NCBI GenBank assembly: GCA_003990955.1
Contig: BIFV01000007.1
Span: forward strand, 134,866-198,865
Origin: Sporomusaceae bacterium FL31
Lineage (GTDB): Bacteria; Bacillota; Negativicutes; DSM-1736; Dendrosporobacteraceae
Reading direction: 5' to 3'
DNA length: 64,000 nt
Positions within the stretch are counted from its first letter, which is position 1; every line of letters starts with the position of its first letter. The translations under genes were made by a program, and so were the position numbers. The notes beneath the pieces were generated by a model that saw only the letters and a program-made list of their open reading frames with translations, ran no database searches and was not told the DNA's origin. Shown in pieces: positions 55,215 to 63,529 of this stretch.

Positions 55215-55751
55215 AATTTTCTCCTTTCACTTAGTTTATAACTTGAAGCGACTCATTCAGCAAGATATATACCAATTAAGAAAAAAACCTATGACCGCGT
55301 CGCTTTGATTAAGATTAGAATACTTGATGCCTTGTTCTGATTCTATGATGCAATTGCTGCTTAAATTATAAAAAGAATATTAGTATAATTACGCTATAAT
55401 AAGGAGGATTTTCCCGGGTTAGCATATCTTATAAGACTTATAACCGTCATGAATTAGATTTGAATCAGTGTAAATATATCAGGTCTAATTGGCAGGAAGT
55501 TATAATGAGAATTCTTTCCTGTATTGTGCTGGCATAAGCACTGTTGATTACACCTCTTTTAATGTAACTTCGACAAAAACAATCTTTAACCCTTCCAGGA
55601 TTTACAAATAAAAGTTAGAGATAAAATGTTTCACTTAAAGAGTAATTAAATCAATGCTTAGCGCAAGAATAGGTCTTAATTGCAGCAAATTAGGTTACGT
55701 AAGGCCTAGCCGATACAGTTCCAAACAGGCAAGCACTTCGTTAAAACTACT

Positions 55752-55877
55752 ATGATTGATTCAAGCGACTGGAATATCAGTTATGGATATGGTTTTAATA
55801 GTCATAAAAGTAGTGATAGCGCAAAGTTATATGATAAACAAGGATTAGAGGCCAGTGTACTAGCGAAAAATATCTAG
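55752..55877 (+). pseudogene. Fragment of a beta-barrel protein gene
   Basis: A 41-codon stretch reads WNISYGYGFNSHKSSDS then LYDKQGLEASVLAKN, alternating aromatic and small residues as in outer-membrane strands. It ends at a stop and is interrupted upstream by stops in all frames. A terminator on the same strand 70 bases later suggests a former gene. Relation to the intact barrel gene at 56078 is inference. Confidence 0.35.
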
Positions 55878-55945
55878 CTTTTATAGATCATTAGTTTTGA
55901 AGTTAGTCCAATAGCAGAGTAATTGAGCGTTTAAATGTGCTAAGT

Positions 55946-55985
55946 CCTGCAGCTATCCTACCGGAATAGCTGTGGGTCTTTTTTA
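55946..55985 (+). terminator. Terminator on the plus strand
   Basis: CCTGCAGCTAT pairs with ATAGCTGTGGG (two G-T) and TCTTTTTTA follows. The only gene it could serve is the decayed one just upstream. Confidence 0.85.
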
Positions 55986-56028
55986 TTTTGAATTTAGTTT
56001 TGAAAAGATAAAGGAATTAGTGGAAATT

Positions 56029-56056
56029 TTGTCAAAAGATGTCTATTGTCTATTAT
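56029..56056 (+). promoter_or_regulatory. Promoter of the barrel gene
   Basis: TTGTCA, 16 bases, TATTAT, 22 bases before the GTG start. Confidence 0.65.
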
Positions 56057-56077
56057 ATTAAACTTTGGAGGAATATC

Positions 56078-56761
56078 GTGAAAAAAATTTTAACAATACT
56101 AGCTGCAACAATGACAATAACGTCTGTGTCATTCGCTTCGCCACTAACAAACTACACCAAGGGGCAGGTATCAATTGATTTAAATCCCAACATTAGTAGT
56201 GATAGTAGTAAAGAACAAGTTGCCGGTGCAATTACTTATGGTGTGAACAATAAACTTGCGGTTCAGTATAAACATGCTGATAATAAAACAAAAAACTATT
56301 TTTACATAGAAGAAGTAACTCCGTGGAGTTACGAAAACAAATTTGGTCATGCTCAACTTATCGCATACGAAATTAATGTGTTGTATCAAATAGACCATAA
56401 TATAGCCGCATATGCAGGTTGGGCAAAAGAAACTGCAAAAATGAACTGGTTCTATAATGCTGGTTCGAGTTCAAGCAATATAACCTATAGTGAAAGTGGG
56501 TCTAACAAGAAATCTCAAAATAGTTTTCAATTGGGTCTAGTTGGGCAAACTCATTTCACTGAAGATTTAACTGGATGGGCGTCCATAGGTGCCGGAAGTA
56601 ACATAATGAGCTATGAAGTTGGGTTAGGCTATGATATAACTAAAAATACAGAATGCAATGTATTTTATCGCTACAATAAATATAAGGGCTTTAATTTTGA
56701 TGATGGCGATATTGACGTTACAATCCAGGGCCTTGGTGCAGGTATTACTCTTAAATTCTAA
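56078..56761 (+). CDS. Outer-membrane-type beta-barrel protein
   Basis: 227 residues from GTG 56078 after TTTGGAGGA. A Sec signal peptide (KKILTILAATMTITSVSFA, cleavage after SFA) is followed by amphipathic strands: YTKGQVSIDLNP, AGAITYGVNNKLAVQYKHA, YEINVLYQIDHNIAAYAGW, FQLGLVGQTHF, YEVGLGYDI, CNVFYRYNKYKGF, and a terminal phenylalanine (ITLKF), the usual end of outer-membrane barrels. Similar barrels are frequent in Negativicutes, which have an outer membrane. No ligand is apparent. Single gene with its own promoter. Confidence 0.85.
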   Translation: MKKILTILAATMTITSVSFASPLTNYTKGQVSIDLNPNISSDSSKEQVAGAITYGVNNKLAVQYKHADNKTKNYFYIEEVTPWSYENKFGHAQLIAYEINVLYQIDHNIAAYAGWAKETAKMNWFYNAGSSSSNITYSESGSNKKSQNSFQLGLVGQTHFTEDLTGWASIGAGSNIMSYEVGLGYDITKNTECNVFYRYNKYKGFNFDDGDIDVTIQGLGAGITLKF

Positions 56762-56959
56762 TACTTCTAATTGGGTAGTATGAACAATATAAATAATTTT
56801 ATTAAAATCCGGGACATGTGAAACAATTCCATGGATAACTTCACCAGCAGCAGGTCAGACTATCTTAAACTATCCTGGGTTAGTAATCACACACTCAACT
56901 CTTCCGAAAGATACATTACGCTTGTTCATTGCAGGTGGCTGCAGATTGTGGAAATGTGA

Positions 56960-57208
56960 TTAGCGGCGAGCTTCTATAGATGGCTGCCTTTCAAGTGAAA
57001 ATATATCTTCGGTTTTTTGGAGCATTAGCTGATGCGAATCAGACAAGGCTTGATTATAAATATAAACGCCAACGTCCTTAAGAATAAAATCTAATAGCAT
57101 TGATGCTTGAAAATCACTAATCTCTTCATCTCTTTCAATAAGAAAAAAATTCTGTATGCTTTTAATTGCATCTCCACGATTTTCGTTAGTAAGTGTAATG
57201 TTCTTCAT
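56960..57208 (-). CDS. DUF2164 family protein
   Basis: 82 residues, ATG 57208 after GGAGG (7-base spacing). AIKSIQNFFLIERDEEISDFQASMLLDFILKDVGVYIYNQALSDSH is the characteristic DUF2164 core. Function unknown. On the minus strand together with the two shorter genes at 57316 and 57510, although a terminator lies at 57291-57324, so they may be separate units. Confidence 0.85.
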   Translation of the reverse strand: MKNITLTNENRGDAIKSIQNFFLIERDEEISDFQASMLLDFILKDVGVYIYNQALSDSHQLMLQKTEDIFSLERQPSIEARR

Positions 57209-57290
57209 TGCAAGCCTCCAATCGTACTTTTAACGTCATTGTATCACTGGAAAATAAGGACCTTCTCATAAATTCTGTTAAGATAAGCCT

Positions 57291-57324
57291 AAAAAATAGG
57301 GTGGCAAATACCACCCTATTTTTT
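57291..57324. terminator. Terminator for the 32-residue minus-strand gene
   Basis: AAAAAATAGGGTGG, 6-base loop, CCACCCTATTTTTT. It overlaps the stop codon of the gene read on the minus strand. Confidence 0.9.
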
Positions 57325-57414
57325 ATCTTCAGTTTCTTTTTTCTGTTCTTTATTTTCTTTTATCTTTCTGGCTTTTTGGAGACTTTTAAATTGATCATAA
57401 GTTTTACCGCCCAC
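57316..57414 (-). CDS. Short lysine-rich protein, 32 residues
   Basis: Minus strand, GTG 57414 after a perfect AAGGAGGT at 8-base spacing, stop in the left part of a strong terminator. Sequence starts GGKTYDQFKSLQKARKIKEN and continues as a Lys/Glu-rich helix. The tight signals either side argue for a real gene. No family recognised. Confidence 0.6.
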   Translation of the reverse strand: MGGKTYDQFKSLQKARKIKENKEQKKETEDKK

Positions 57415-57509
57415 GCTTTTGTACCTCCTTCGAAAAGGAAACCCATCTTGAATTCAATCTTTTCTTAATTTGTCTAATACTCGTAAGATCTATGAATGGA
57501 GTTTAGAAC

Positions 57510-57662
57510 CTATTCAGATTCTGTTTTTTCAAGCTTAAAATCTTTTTTATAGGCAGGCGGGACCAGATTGGATGCAGCAAAGTAGGCGTCAATGTACGTT
57601 TCTCCAGTTACAAAATCGTCAGTTTGTTGACCATTTATAATAATACGGTAGGTTAGCATCAT
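57510..57662 (-). CDS. Short protein, 50 residues
   Basis: Minus strand. ATG 57662 (or the second ATG, 57659) follows AAAGGGGGT. Sequence begins MLTYRIIINGQQTDDF and contains YIDAYFAASNLVPPAYKKDF, then a charged end. Hydrophilic, no signal peptide. It is about 100 bases upstream of the 32-residue gene on the same strand and may share its transcript. No family recognised. Confidence 0.55.
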   Translation of the reverse strand: MMLTYRIIINGQQTDDFVTGETYIDAYFAASNLVPPAYKKDFKLEKTESE

Positions 57663-57850
57663 GCAAACCCCCTTTCATTGTTAGTTTAAGTGACAGACAG
57701 GTTTTCATGCAAGTAAATATTGTAAATTCCTATTATCGTGCTTTTTTCGAAGAAGGAAATATTTCAAACAATCTTTAATATTACTTAATTGAAGATTTAA
57801 TATAATTTGGATATAGTGCAACTATTTATATAAGAAAGAGTTGATTTATA

Positions 57851-58708
57851 ATGGTTACCGGAAAAACAAAATGTGTCGGCATATTGGGTTGGCCTGTTGA
57901 GCATTCAATGTCACCTTCAATGCAAAATGCAGCATTTGCTGCCACTAGATTAGATTATACCTATATTCCATTGCCAGTTCATCCAAATCAGCTTGCAATA
58001 GCTATTGAAGGCCTAAAAGCATTAGGATTTGTCGGTGTCAATGTGACTATTCCTCATAAAATTGCTGTTATACCATATATTGACGTTTTAGATAAAAGTG
58101 CTGAAATGGTAGGAGCAGTCAATACAATTCTAATAAAAGATAACAAATTATACGGATACAATACGGATGCGATCGGTTTTATCCAGCCGTTATTAAAAAA
58201 AGGTAATCTTTTATCAGAAAAAAAAGTCGTATTATTAGGTGCAGGTGGTGCTGCACGGGCCGTAGTATGGGGATTGATCGAGCAAGGAGTATCAGAAATC
58301 GCTATTGGGGTGCGTACCCCAGAAAAGGCGCGTGAGTTAGTGGATGTCTTTTCCTCGCTGGTAGCTATTAAAGCATATTTTTGGCCATCAGCTGAATTTA
58401 ACGCTCAATTACATCATTGTGATATTTTGGTGAATTCTACTCCGATCGGAATGTACCCACATATTGAGGAGGAGCCCACTATCGACTGGTCGCTCCTAAA
58501 AAGCGGTATTACTGTATACGATTTAATCTATACACCAGAAAAAACAAGATTCTTGAAAAAAGCGGAAGCATTAGGGCATTTAATTATTAATGGATCTGGA
58601 ATGCTGGTGGAGCAGGGAGCAGCAGCTTTTACTTTGTGGACTGGCCAGCCAGCACCCATTAATATCATGTATGATCAGCTTGTGAAACCCAAGTGTAAAT
58701 CTTTGTAA
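57851..58708 (+). CDS. aroE: Shikimate dehydrogenase
   Basis: NADPH-dependent reduction of 3-dehydroshikimate in aromatic amino-acid synthesis. 285 residues. GILGWPVEHSMSPSMQNAAF substrate loop, VNVTIPHK with the catalytic lysine near 70, GAVNTI, GYNTDAIGF, and the nucleotide loop LLGAGGAARAVVWGL. ATG preceded by AAAGAGTTG. It is transcribed toward the pil operon and ends 60 bases before the pil promoter. Confidence 0.96.
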   Translation: MVTGKTKCVGILGWPVEHSMSPSMQNAAFAATRLDYTYIPLPVHPNQLAIAIEGLKALGFVGVNVTIPHKIAVIPYIDVLDKSAEMVGAVNTILIKDNKLYGYNTDAIGFIQPLLKKGNLLSEKKVVLLGAGGAARAVVWGLIEQGVSEIAIGVRTPEKARELVDVFSSLVAIKAYFWPSAEFNAQLHHCDILVNSTPIGMYPHIEEEPTIDWSLLKSGITVYDLIYTPEKTRFLKKAEALGHLIINGSGMLVEQGAAAFTLWTGQPAPINIMYDQLVKPKCKSL

Positions 58709-58748
58709 AATTTAATAGTTTATTAACAGAAATCTGCAGGAAGTTGTC

Positions 58749-58775
58749 TTGAAAACGCGAATATAACAGTATAAT
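58749..58775 (+). promoter_or_regulatory. Promoter of the pil operon
   Basis: TATAAT (58770-58775) is preceded by TTGAAA (58749-58754) at 15 bases, or by TTGTCT at 20. Either places the start near 58782, just before the riboswitch. Confidence 0.6.
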
Positions 58776-58784
58776 AATTTTAAT

Positions 58785-58862
58785 ATTTTTGGAGCTATGA
58801 ATTTCAGGACGAACGTGGGCACTTTGAGCCTGAAGGGAGCAAGTAGTGCAACCGGCCAATTA
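58785..58862 (+). promoter_or_regulatory. Cyclic-di-GMP-II riboswitch aptamer
   Basis: The conserved c-di-GMP-II core is present: TATGAAT, then GGGCACTT (58818-58825), a short hairpin, and AAGTAGTGCAACCG (58841-58854). This matches the clostridial c-di-GMP-II class, whose pseudoknot uses GGGCAC and GTGCAACC. Outer pairing TTGG / CCAA can close P1. The 3' core also forms the left arm of the terminator at 58845-58905, so ligand binding should prevent termination. Confidence 0.87.
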
Positions 58863-58905
58863 AACATAAGCGATTGTGTTTAGTTTCGGTTGCACTTTTA
58901 TTTTT
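58845..58905 (+). terminator. Riboswitch-controlled terminator before pilB
   Basis: AGTGCAACCG (58845-58854) pairs with CGGTTGCACT (58887-58896), and an inner stem continues over about 12 further pairs around AAACATAA / TTGTGTTT. TTTTATTTTT follows. Its left arm is part of the aptamer. Confidence 0.9.
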
Positions 58906-58918
58906 AGGTGGTGAAACT

Positions 58919-60595
58919 GTGTTAAGAACCCGTAAACGGCTGGGTGATTTACTGATAGAAGCAGGATTGTTGTCACAAGAGCAACTGGAAAAAGCACTGA
59001 GTGTACAAAAAAAGACCAATGAACGCCTCGGGAAAGTACTGCTCAATCTGGGTTATGTGACTGAGCAAAGCATGATTGAGGTTCTGGAATTTCAACTTGG
59101 TGTTCCGCATGTGCAATTAGCGGATATGAAAGTAAGTCGTGAAATAGCATCAGCAATTCCCCAGACTTTGGCTGAACGATATCAAATTATTCCAATTAAG
59201 AAAGAAGGTAAAAAACTCGTTCTGGCCATGGTCGATCCCACAAATTTCTATGCCATTGATGATGTAAGAATGGTTTGTAGTTGTGATGTCAGCCCAGTTA
59301 TTGCATCAGAGCGGGAAATTCTGCAAGCTATTAGTGAATCATACGGCGTGCAGGAACTTGTCGATAAAGTAGTCTGCAAAATTAATATTCAAGACGTATC
59401 CGATATTGCTGAGGTTGAAACAGCTAATGACGCGCCTGTTATCAATGTTGTAAATTCTCTCATTAGTCAGGCTATCAAAGAGCGAGCCAGCGATATTCAT
59501 ATTGAGCCACAGGCTAATGCTCTTCGTATTCGTTACCGGATTGATGGCGTGTTGCGTGAGACCGCTACTTTTCCTCCCCATACTCATCCACCAATTGTCT
59601 CACGAATCAAAATAATTAGTGATATGGACATTGCAGAAAAGCGGTTACCACAAGATGGACGGATAAAATTTCAGGAAGCTAATCGCGAAATAGACTTGCG
59701 AATTTCCACATTGCCGACGATCTTTGGTGAAAAAGTCGTTATGCGCATTTTAGATAAAAAATCGATTATCTTAGATGTCAAAAAACTTGGCTTTAGCACA
59801 AATAACGAAAAGAATTTCAGCCAGTTATTTAATCAGGCTTATGGAATGGTATTGGTTACAGGGCCAACTGGTTCAGGAAAAACCACAACATTGTATTCAA
59901 CTTTAACAGGCTTAAATAAGCCGGAAAAAAATATTATTACAGTTGAAGATCCAGTGGAATATCGCTTAGATGGAATCAATCAGGTACAAGTTAATGTAAA
60001 AGCTGGCTTAACTTTTGCCAGCGGTCTCAGATCGATTTTACGCCAAGACCCTAATATTGTCATGGTGGGGGAAATCCGGGACAATGAAACTGCTGATATC
60101 GCGATCCGAGCTGCTTTGACAGGTCATCTTGTTTTAAGCACCTTACATACTAATGATGCACCCGGAGCTATTTCACGTTTACTGGATATGGCTGTTGAGC
60201 CATTTCTGGTTGCATCGTCAGTGCTAGGTGTTATCGCCCAACGTTTAGTACGACTTATTTGTCCTGATTGCAAGAAATCGTACAAGCTCCAACCTAATAC
60301 ACCCGAGCATTTATTTTTAGGTTTGCCAGATGCTGAAACTGTTACGCTATATAAAGGACAGGGATGCGCTCGCTGTGGCTATAGTGGCTATCGTGGGCGT
60401 ATGGCCATCCATGAAGTTATGCCAACTAATGCACGAATTCGGACATTGATCAATAAACGATCATCAAGTGATGAGTTGGCTAAAGTAGCCCGCGAGGAAG
60501 GCATGATCACCATGCGACAGGATGGAATTGATAAAGCATTGGCCGGTCTAACGACCACTGAAGAAGTCATGCGTGTGGCATATTCGAATATATAG
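58919..60595 (+). CDS. pilB: Type IV pilus extension ATPase PilB
   Basis: Cytoplasmic motor that drives pilin assembly. 558 residues from GTG 58919 (AGGTGG upstream); earlier in-frame codons run through the terminator. N-terminal MshEN/GspE-N domain to about 150 (LGDLLIEAGLLSQEQLEKAL), Walker A GPTGSGKTTTLYS near 320, Asp box, Walker B and GEIRDNETADIAIRAALTGHLVLSTLHT, then zinc-type CPDC and CARCGYSGYRGR. No GGDEF or PilZ here; control is at the RNA level. Confidence 0.95.
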   Translation: MLRTRKRLGDLLIEAGLLSQEQLEKALSVQKKTNERLGKVLLNLGYVTEQSMIEVLEFQLGVPHVQLADMKVSREIASAIPQTLAERYQIIPIKKEGKKLVLAMVDPTNFYAIDDVRMVCSCDVSPVIASEREILQAISESYGVQELVDKVVCKINIQDVSDIAEVETANDAPVINVVNSLISQAIKERASDIHIEPQANALRIRYRIDGVLRETATFPPHTHPPIVSRIKIISDMDIAEKRLPQDGRIKFQEANREIDLRISTLPTIFGEKVVMRILDKKSIILDVKKLGFSTNNEKNFSQLFNQAYGMVLVTGPTGSGKTTTLYSTLTGLNKPEKNIITVEDPVEYRLDGINQVQVNVKAGLTFASGLRSILRQDPNIVMVGEIRDNETADIAIRAALTGHLVLSTLHTNDAPGAISRLLDMAVEPFLVASSVLGVIAQRLVRLICPDCKKSYKLQPNTPEHLFLGLPDAETVTLYKGQGCARCGYSGYRGRMAIHEVMPTNARIRTLINKRSSSDELAKVAREEGMITMRQDGIDKALAGLTTTEEVMRVAYSNI

Positions 60596-60610
60596 TGGGG
60601 GCAGCACTAG

Positions 60611-61666
60611 ATGATGGATGAATTATTACGGGAAGCTGTTGCAAGCAAAGCTTCCGACTTACATATTACAGTAGGCGTACCACCTGCATTACGCCTCAAT
60701 GGAGATTTAATCTTTACCAATCGTAAAGTCTTTATGCCGCCCGATACTCGGGCGGCACTGGAAGCGATTACTACAGTTGAGCAGCGAACCAAATTTGACC
60801 AAACTGGCGAACTGGATTTTTCCTATGCTATTCCTGGACTTAGCCGCTTTCGGGTTAATGCCTTTCGTCAACGAGGAACTATTGCCATCGTGATCCGACT
60901 GGTAGCAGATAAAATCCCTACACTAGAACAGCTCGGCCACCCAGAAGTTCTGAAGACATTAGCCTTAAAACCACGCGGCCTTGTACTAGTAACTGGCCCT
61001 ACTGGCAGTGGTAAATCAACGACTCTAGCGGCAATGATCAACCTTATCAATTTAACCCGCTCTTGTCATGTTATTACCTTGGAAGACCCAATTGAATATT
61101 TGCATAAACACAGTAAATGCATCATTAATCAGCGTGAGCTTCATGCAGATACGAGTTCATTTTCCATAGCACTGCGAGCCGCCTTGCGCGAAGATCCTGA
61201 TGTCATTCTGGTGGGAGAGATGCGTGACCCGGAGACTATTGCAACAGCAATTACTGCTGCGGAAACCGGACATTTGGTTTTTGCTACATTACATACCGGG
61301 GATGCTGCTCAGACAATTGATCGGATTATTGATGTTTTTCCACCTTACCAGCAACAACAAATCCGCATTCAACTATCGCTGACATTGCAAGGCATTGTCG
61401 CACAGCAACTTTTGCCACGGGTAGACGAAACTGGTCGGATTGCAGCATTGGAAATCCTGATTGCAACACCAGCCATTAGGAACCTCATTCGTGAAGGTAA
61501 AACTCATCAGATTATCTCTGCTATCCAAACTGGCGGCAAGCTTAATATGCAGTCGATGGATAATGCTTTGCGCGATCTCTACCGTCGCGGTATTATCTCT
61601 TATGAGGAAGCTTTAAGCCGGTCTATGGACCAAGACACGTTTATGCGCTTATGCAACAGTCTGTGA
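60611..61666 (+). CDS. pilT: Type IV pilus retraction ATPase PilT
   Basis: 351 residues. Short N-terminal PAS-like part (ASDLHITVGVPPALRLNG), Walker A GPTGSGKSTTLAAM near 130, VGEMRDPETIATAITAAETGHLVFATLHT, and the PilT-specific late region with IDVFPPYQQQQIRIQLS. Starts 15 bases after pilB. Its presence implies retractable, possibly twitching, pili. Confidence 0.95.
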   Translation: MMDELLREAVASKASDLHITVGVPPALRLNGDLIFTNRKVFMPPDTRAALEAITTVEQRTKFDQTGELDFSYAIPGLSRFRVNAFRQRGTIAIVIRLVADKIPTLEQLGHPEVLKTLALKPRGLVLVTGPTGSGKSTTLAAMINLINLTRSCHVITLEDPIEYLHKHSKCIINQRELHADTSSFSIALRAALREDPDVILVGEMRDPETIATAITAAETGHLVFATLHTGDAAQTIDRIIDVFPPYQQQQIRIQLSLTLQGIVAQQLLPRVDETGRIAALEILIATPAIRNLIREGKTHQIISAIQTGGKLNMQSMDNALRDLYRRGIISYEEALSRSMDQDTFMRLCNSL

Positions 61667-61703
61667 TCGGTATGTCAATTACTAAGCAAGACAGGAGTTC
61701 TCT

Positions 61704-62921
61704 ATGGCCAAAACATTTGCCTATAAAGCGAAAGATCGGGCCGGGCAACCTTTGACGGGTACTATTGTAGCCGAAAGTGAAGCTGCCGTTGCTGCTTTTA
61801 TTCGTGATAAAGGCTATTATATAACTCTAATAAAAGAGCAACGTCCGAAACAGTCAATATCTGCCTCCTTTGATCGTCTAAAAACAGTTAAAACGAAAGA
61901 TTTAGCCATATTATGTTGGCAGTTCGCCACCATGATCAATGCAGGTATGTCCCTAATCACTTCACTAAACACTCTGATTGAACAAACTGATCATTCTAAA
62001 CTTAAGTCTGCATTAAGTGATATTCTGAAAAAGGTTCAAGAAGGTGAAGGATTATCTCAAGCCATGGCGGATCATCCTAATATATTTCCCACGCTTATGA
62101 TCAATATGATTGAAGCAGGAGAAGTTGGTGGGGTTCTTGATGAAGTGCTTAGCCGCTTAGCAACGCATTATGAAAAAGAACATAAAATGAATGAAAAAGT
62201 CAAGTCGGCTATGACTTATCCAATGGTTGTTTTATCTATGGCAGCATTGGCTGTAGCTTTTATCCTAACCTTTGTTTTACCAACTTTTATGAAATTATTT
62301 GACAGCATGAAAGCTGAATTGCCTTTACCAACCCGCATATTACTAATGATCAGTGGTTTTATGCAAAACTATTGGCCCTTTTTGATCGTTTTGGTTGGAA
62401 TACTCCTATTTAGTCTTACTTATGCGTATAAGCAACCAAAATATCGCATTTTAATAGATCCCTTTATGTTGCAGCTTCCTGTATTTGGTATGCTAACAAA
62501 AAAAGTGGCAATTGCCAGATTTAGCCGCACCTTTGGCACACTGTTACGTGGTGGTGTTCCTATTATTAGTGCTTTAGAGGTTGTCAAAAAGACAACTGAC
62601 AATATGGTGATTATGAACTCGTTATCAGCTGCGCAAACCAGTATTCGGGAGGGACTGGGACTGGCAACTCCCTTGGGGACCAGTAAAATTTTTACTCCAA
62701 TGGTTATTCAAATGGTGGCTGTAGGGGAAGAAACAGGGGAACTCGACAAGATGCTGGATAAAATTGCCGACTTTTATGAAAGCGAAGTGGATGATACGGT
62801 TAGTAGACTTAGCAGCTTATTAGAGCCTATCTTAATTGGCGGTTTAGGGATTATCATTGGTCTTATCATATTAGCCATTGCTTTACCTATGTTTGACGTG
62901 GCAACCCATATTGGCAACTAA
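61704..62921 (+). CDS. pilC: Type IV pilus inner-membrane platform protein PilC
   Basis: 405 residues with two T2SSF domains, each ending in a pair of hydrophobic helices (about 165-235 and 365-400). KDLAILCWQFATMINAGMSLITSLNTL and FSRTFGTLLRGGVPIISALEVV are the two repeats. ATG after ACAGGAG. Couples the ATPases to pilin extraction from the membrane. Confidence 0.95.
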   Translation: MAKTFAYKAKDRAGQPLTGTIVAESEAAVAAFIRDKGYYITLIKEQRPKQSISASFDRLKTVKTKDLAILCWQFATMINAGMSLITSLNTLIEQTDHSKLKSALSDILKKVQEGEGLSQAMADHPNIFPTLMINMIEAGEVGGVLDEVLSRLATHYEKEHKMNEKVKSAMTYPMVVLSMAALAVAFILTFVLPTFMKLFDSMKAELPLPTRILLMISGFMQNYWPFLIVLVGILLFSLTYAYKQPKYRILIDPFMLQLPVFGMLTKKVAIARFSRTFGTLLRGGVPIISALEVVKKTTDNMVIMNSLSAAQTSIREGLGLATPLGTSKIFTPMVIQMVAVGEETGELDKMLDKIADFYESEVDDTVSRLSSLLEPILIGGLGIIIGLIILAIALPMFDVATHIGN

Positions 62922-62938
62922 TACAATTAATATGATTC

Positions 62939-62955
62939 ACTGTACTTTACAGTGT
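62939..62955 (+). other. Small hairpin between pilC and pilA
   Basis: CACTGTA, loop CTT, TACAGTG. No T-run. It may mark an RNA-processing point or stabilise the pilA transcript, letting pilin be made in excess of the motor proteins. Confidence 0.5.
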
Positions 62956-62997
62956 GTTATATATAAAAAATTAATAATAAACTAGGAGGACTTTTAC

Positions 62998-63447
62998 ATG
63001 ATTAAAAATTTAAGAAAAAGAATGAGTAATCAAAAAGGGTTTACGTTGGTTGAATTAATGGTGGTAATATCTATTTTGGGTATCTTGGCTGCTATAGCAA
63101 TACCCAGGTTTTCAGATTCAACAGCGCTTGCAAATACAGGAAAAGTCACCGCTGATTTACGTTCTATGGATAGTGCGATTGCTATGTATCAGGCTGCAAA
63201 TGGCGGCGCAGATCCCACTGGCATTGGTGCTACTGGATCTGAGACCAAAACTGAACTAACAGGAGCAGGATTATTAGCTGCAGCACCTACTACACCTAAA
63301 ACAGATCAATCAATATATCTTAAAGCTACAAAAACCAAATTAGCTGCTGATGCAACATATGCGCTAGCCACAGTAAGTGGTAGCCTTCGAGCCGTCATAA
63401 CAGTCGGCTCAACCAATTACGTTGCAGAAGACGTTAGAAGTAAATAA
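62998..63447 (+). CDS. pilA: Type IV pilin, major pilin candidate
   Basis: 149 residues, ATG after AGGAGG. Leader MIKNLRKRMSNQKG is cut before Phe; FTLVELMVVISILGILAAIAIPRF is a textbook pilin helix with Glu at +5. The globular part (residues 50-149) is small and rich in Ala, Thr and Gly, without cysteines. Its position after pilC and before pilD, with a strong ribosome site and its own terminator, suggests it is the major subunit. Confidence 0.93.
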   Translation: MIKNLRKRMSNQKGFTLVELMVVISILGILAAIAIPRFSDSTALANTGKVTADLRSMDSAIAMYQAANGGADPTGIGATGSETKTELTGAGLLAAAPTTPKTDQSIYLKATKTKLAADATYALATVSGSLRAVITVGSTNYVAEDVRSK

Positions 63448-63463
63448 TTAGTTTGTAATGTAG

Positions 63464-63495
63464 AATGGGCGATGGAAGGTGCATCGCCCATTTTA
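63464..63495 (+). terminator. Terminator of pilA
   Basis: AATGGGCGATG pairs with CATCGCCCATT, then TTAG. It stops part of the transcript before pilD. Confidence 0.75.
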
Positions 63496-63529
63496 GAACA
63501 TGAACATTTATCTGGTAAGGAGATTTGTT

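Larger units (their letters stand above)
55215..56077. other. Decayed region upstream of the barrel gene
   Basis: No intact gene in about 860 bases. A TATAAT and AAGGAGG pair near 55395 has no open frame after it. Fragments at 55752-55877 look like part of a beta-barrel protein. A terminator closes the stretch at 55946-55985 and the barrel gene promoter follows. Confidence 0.55.
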
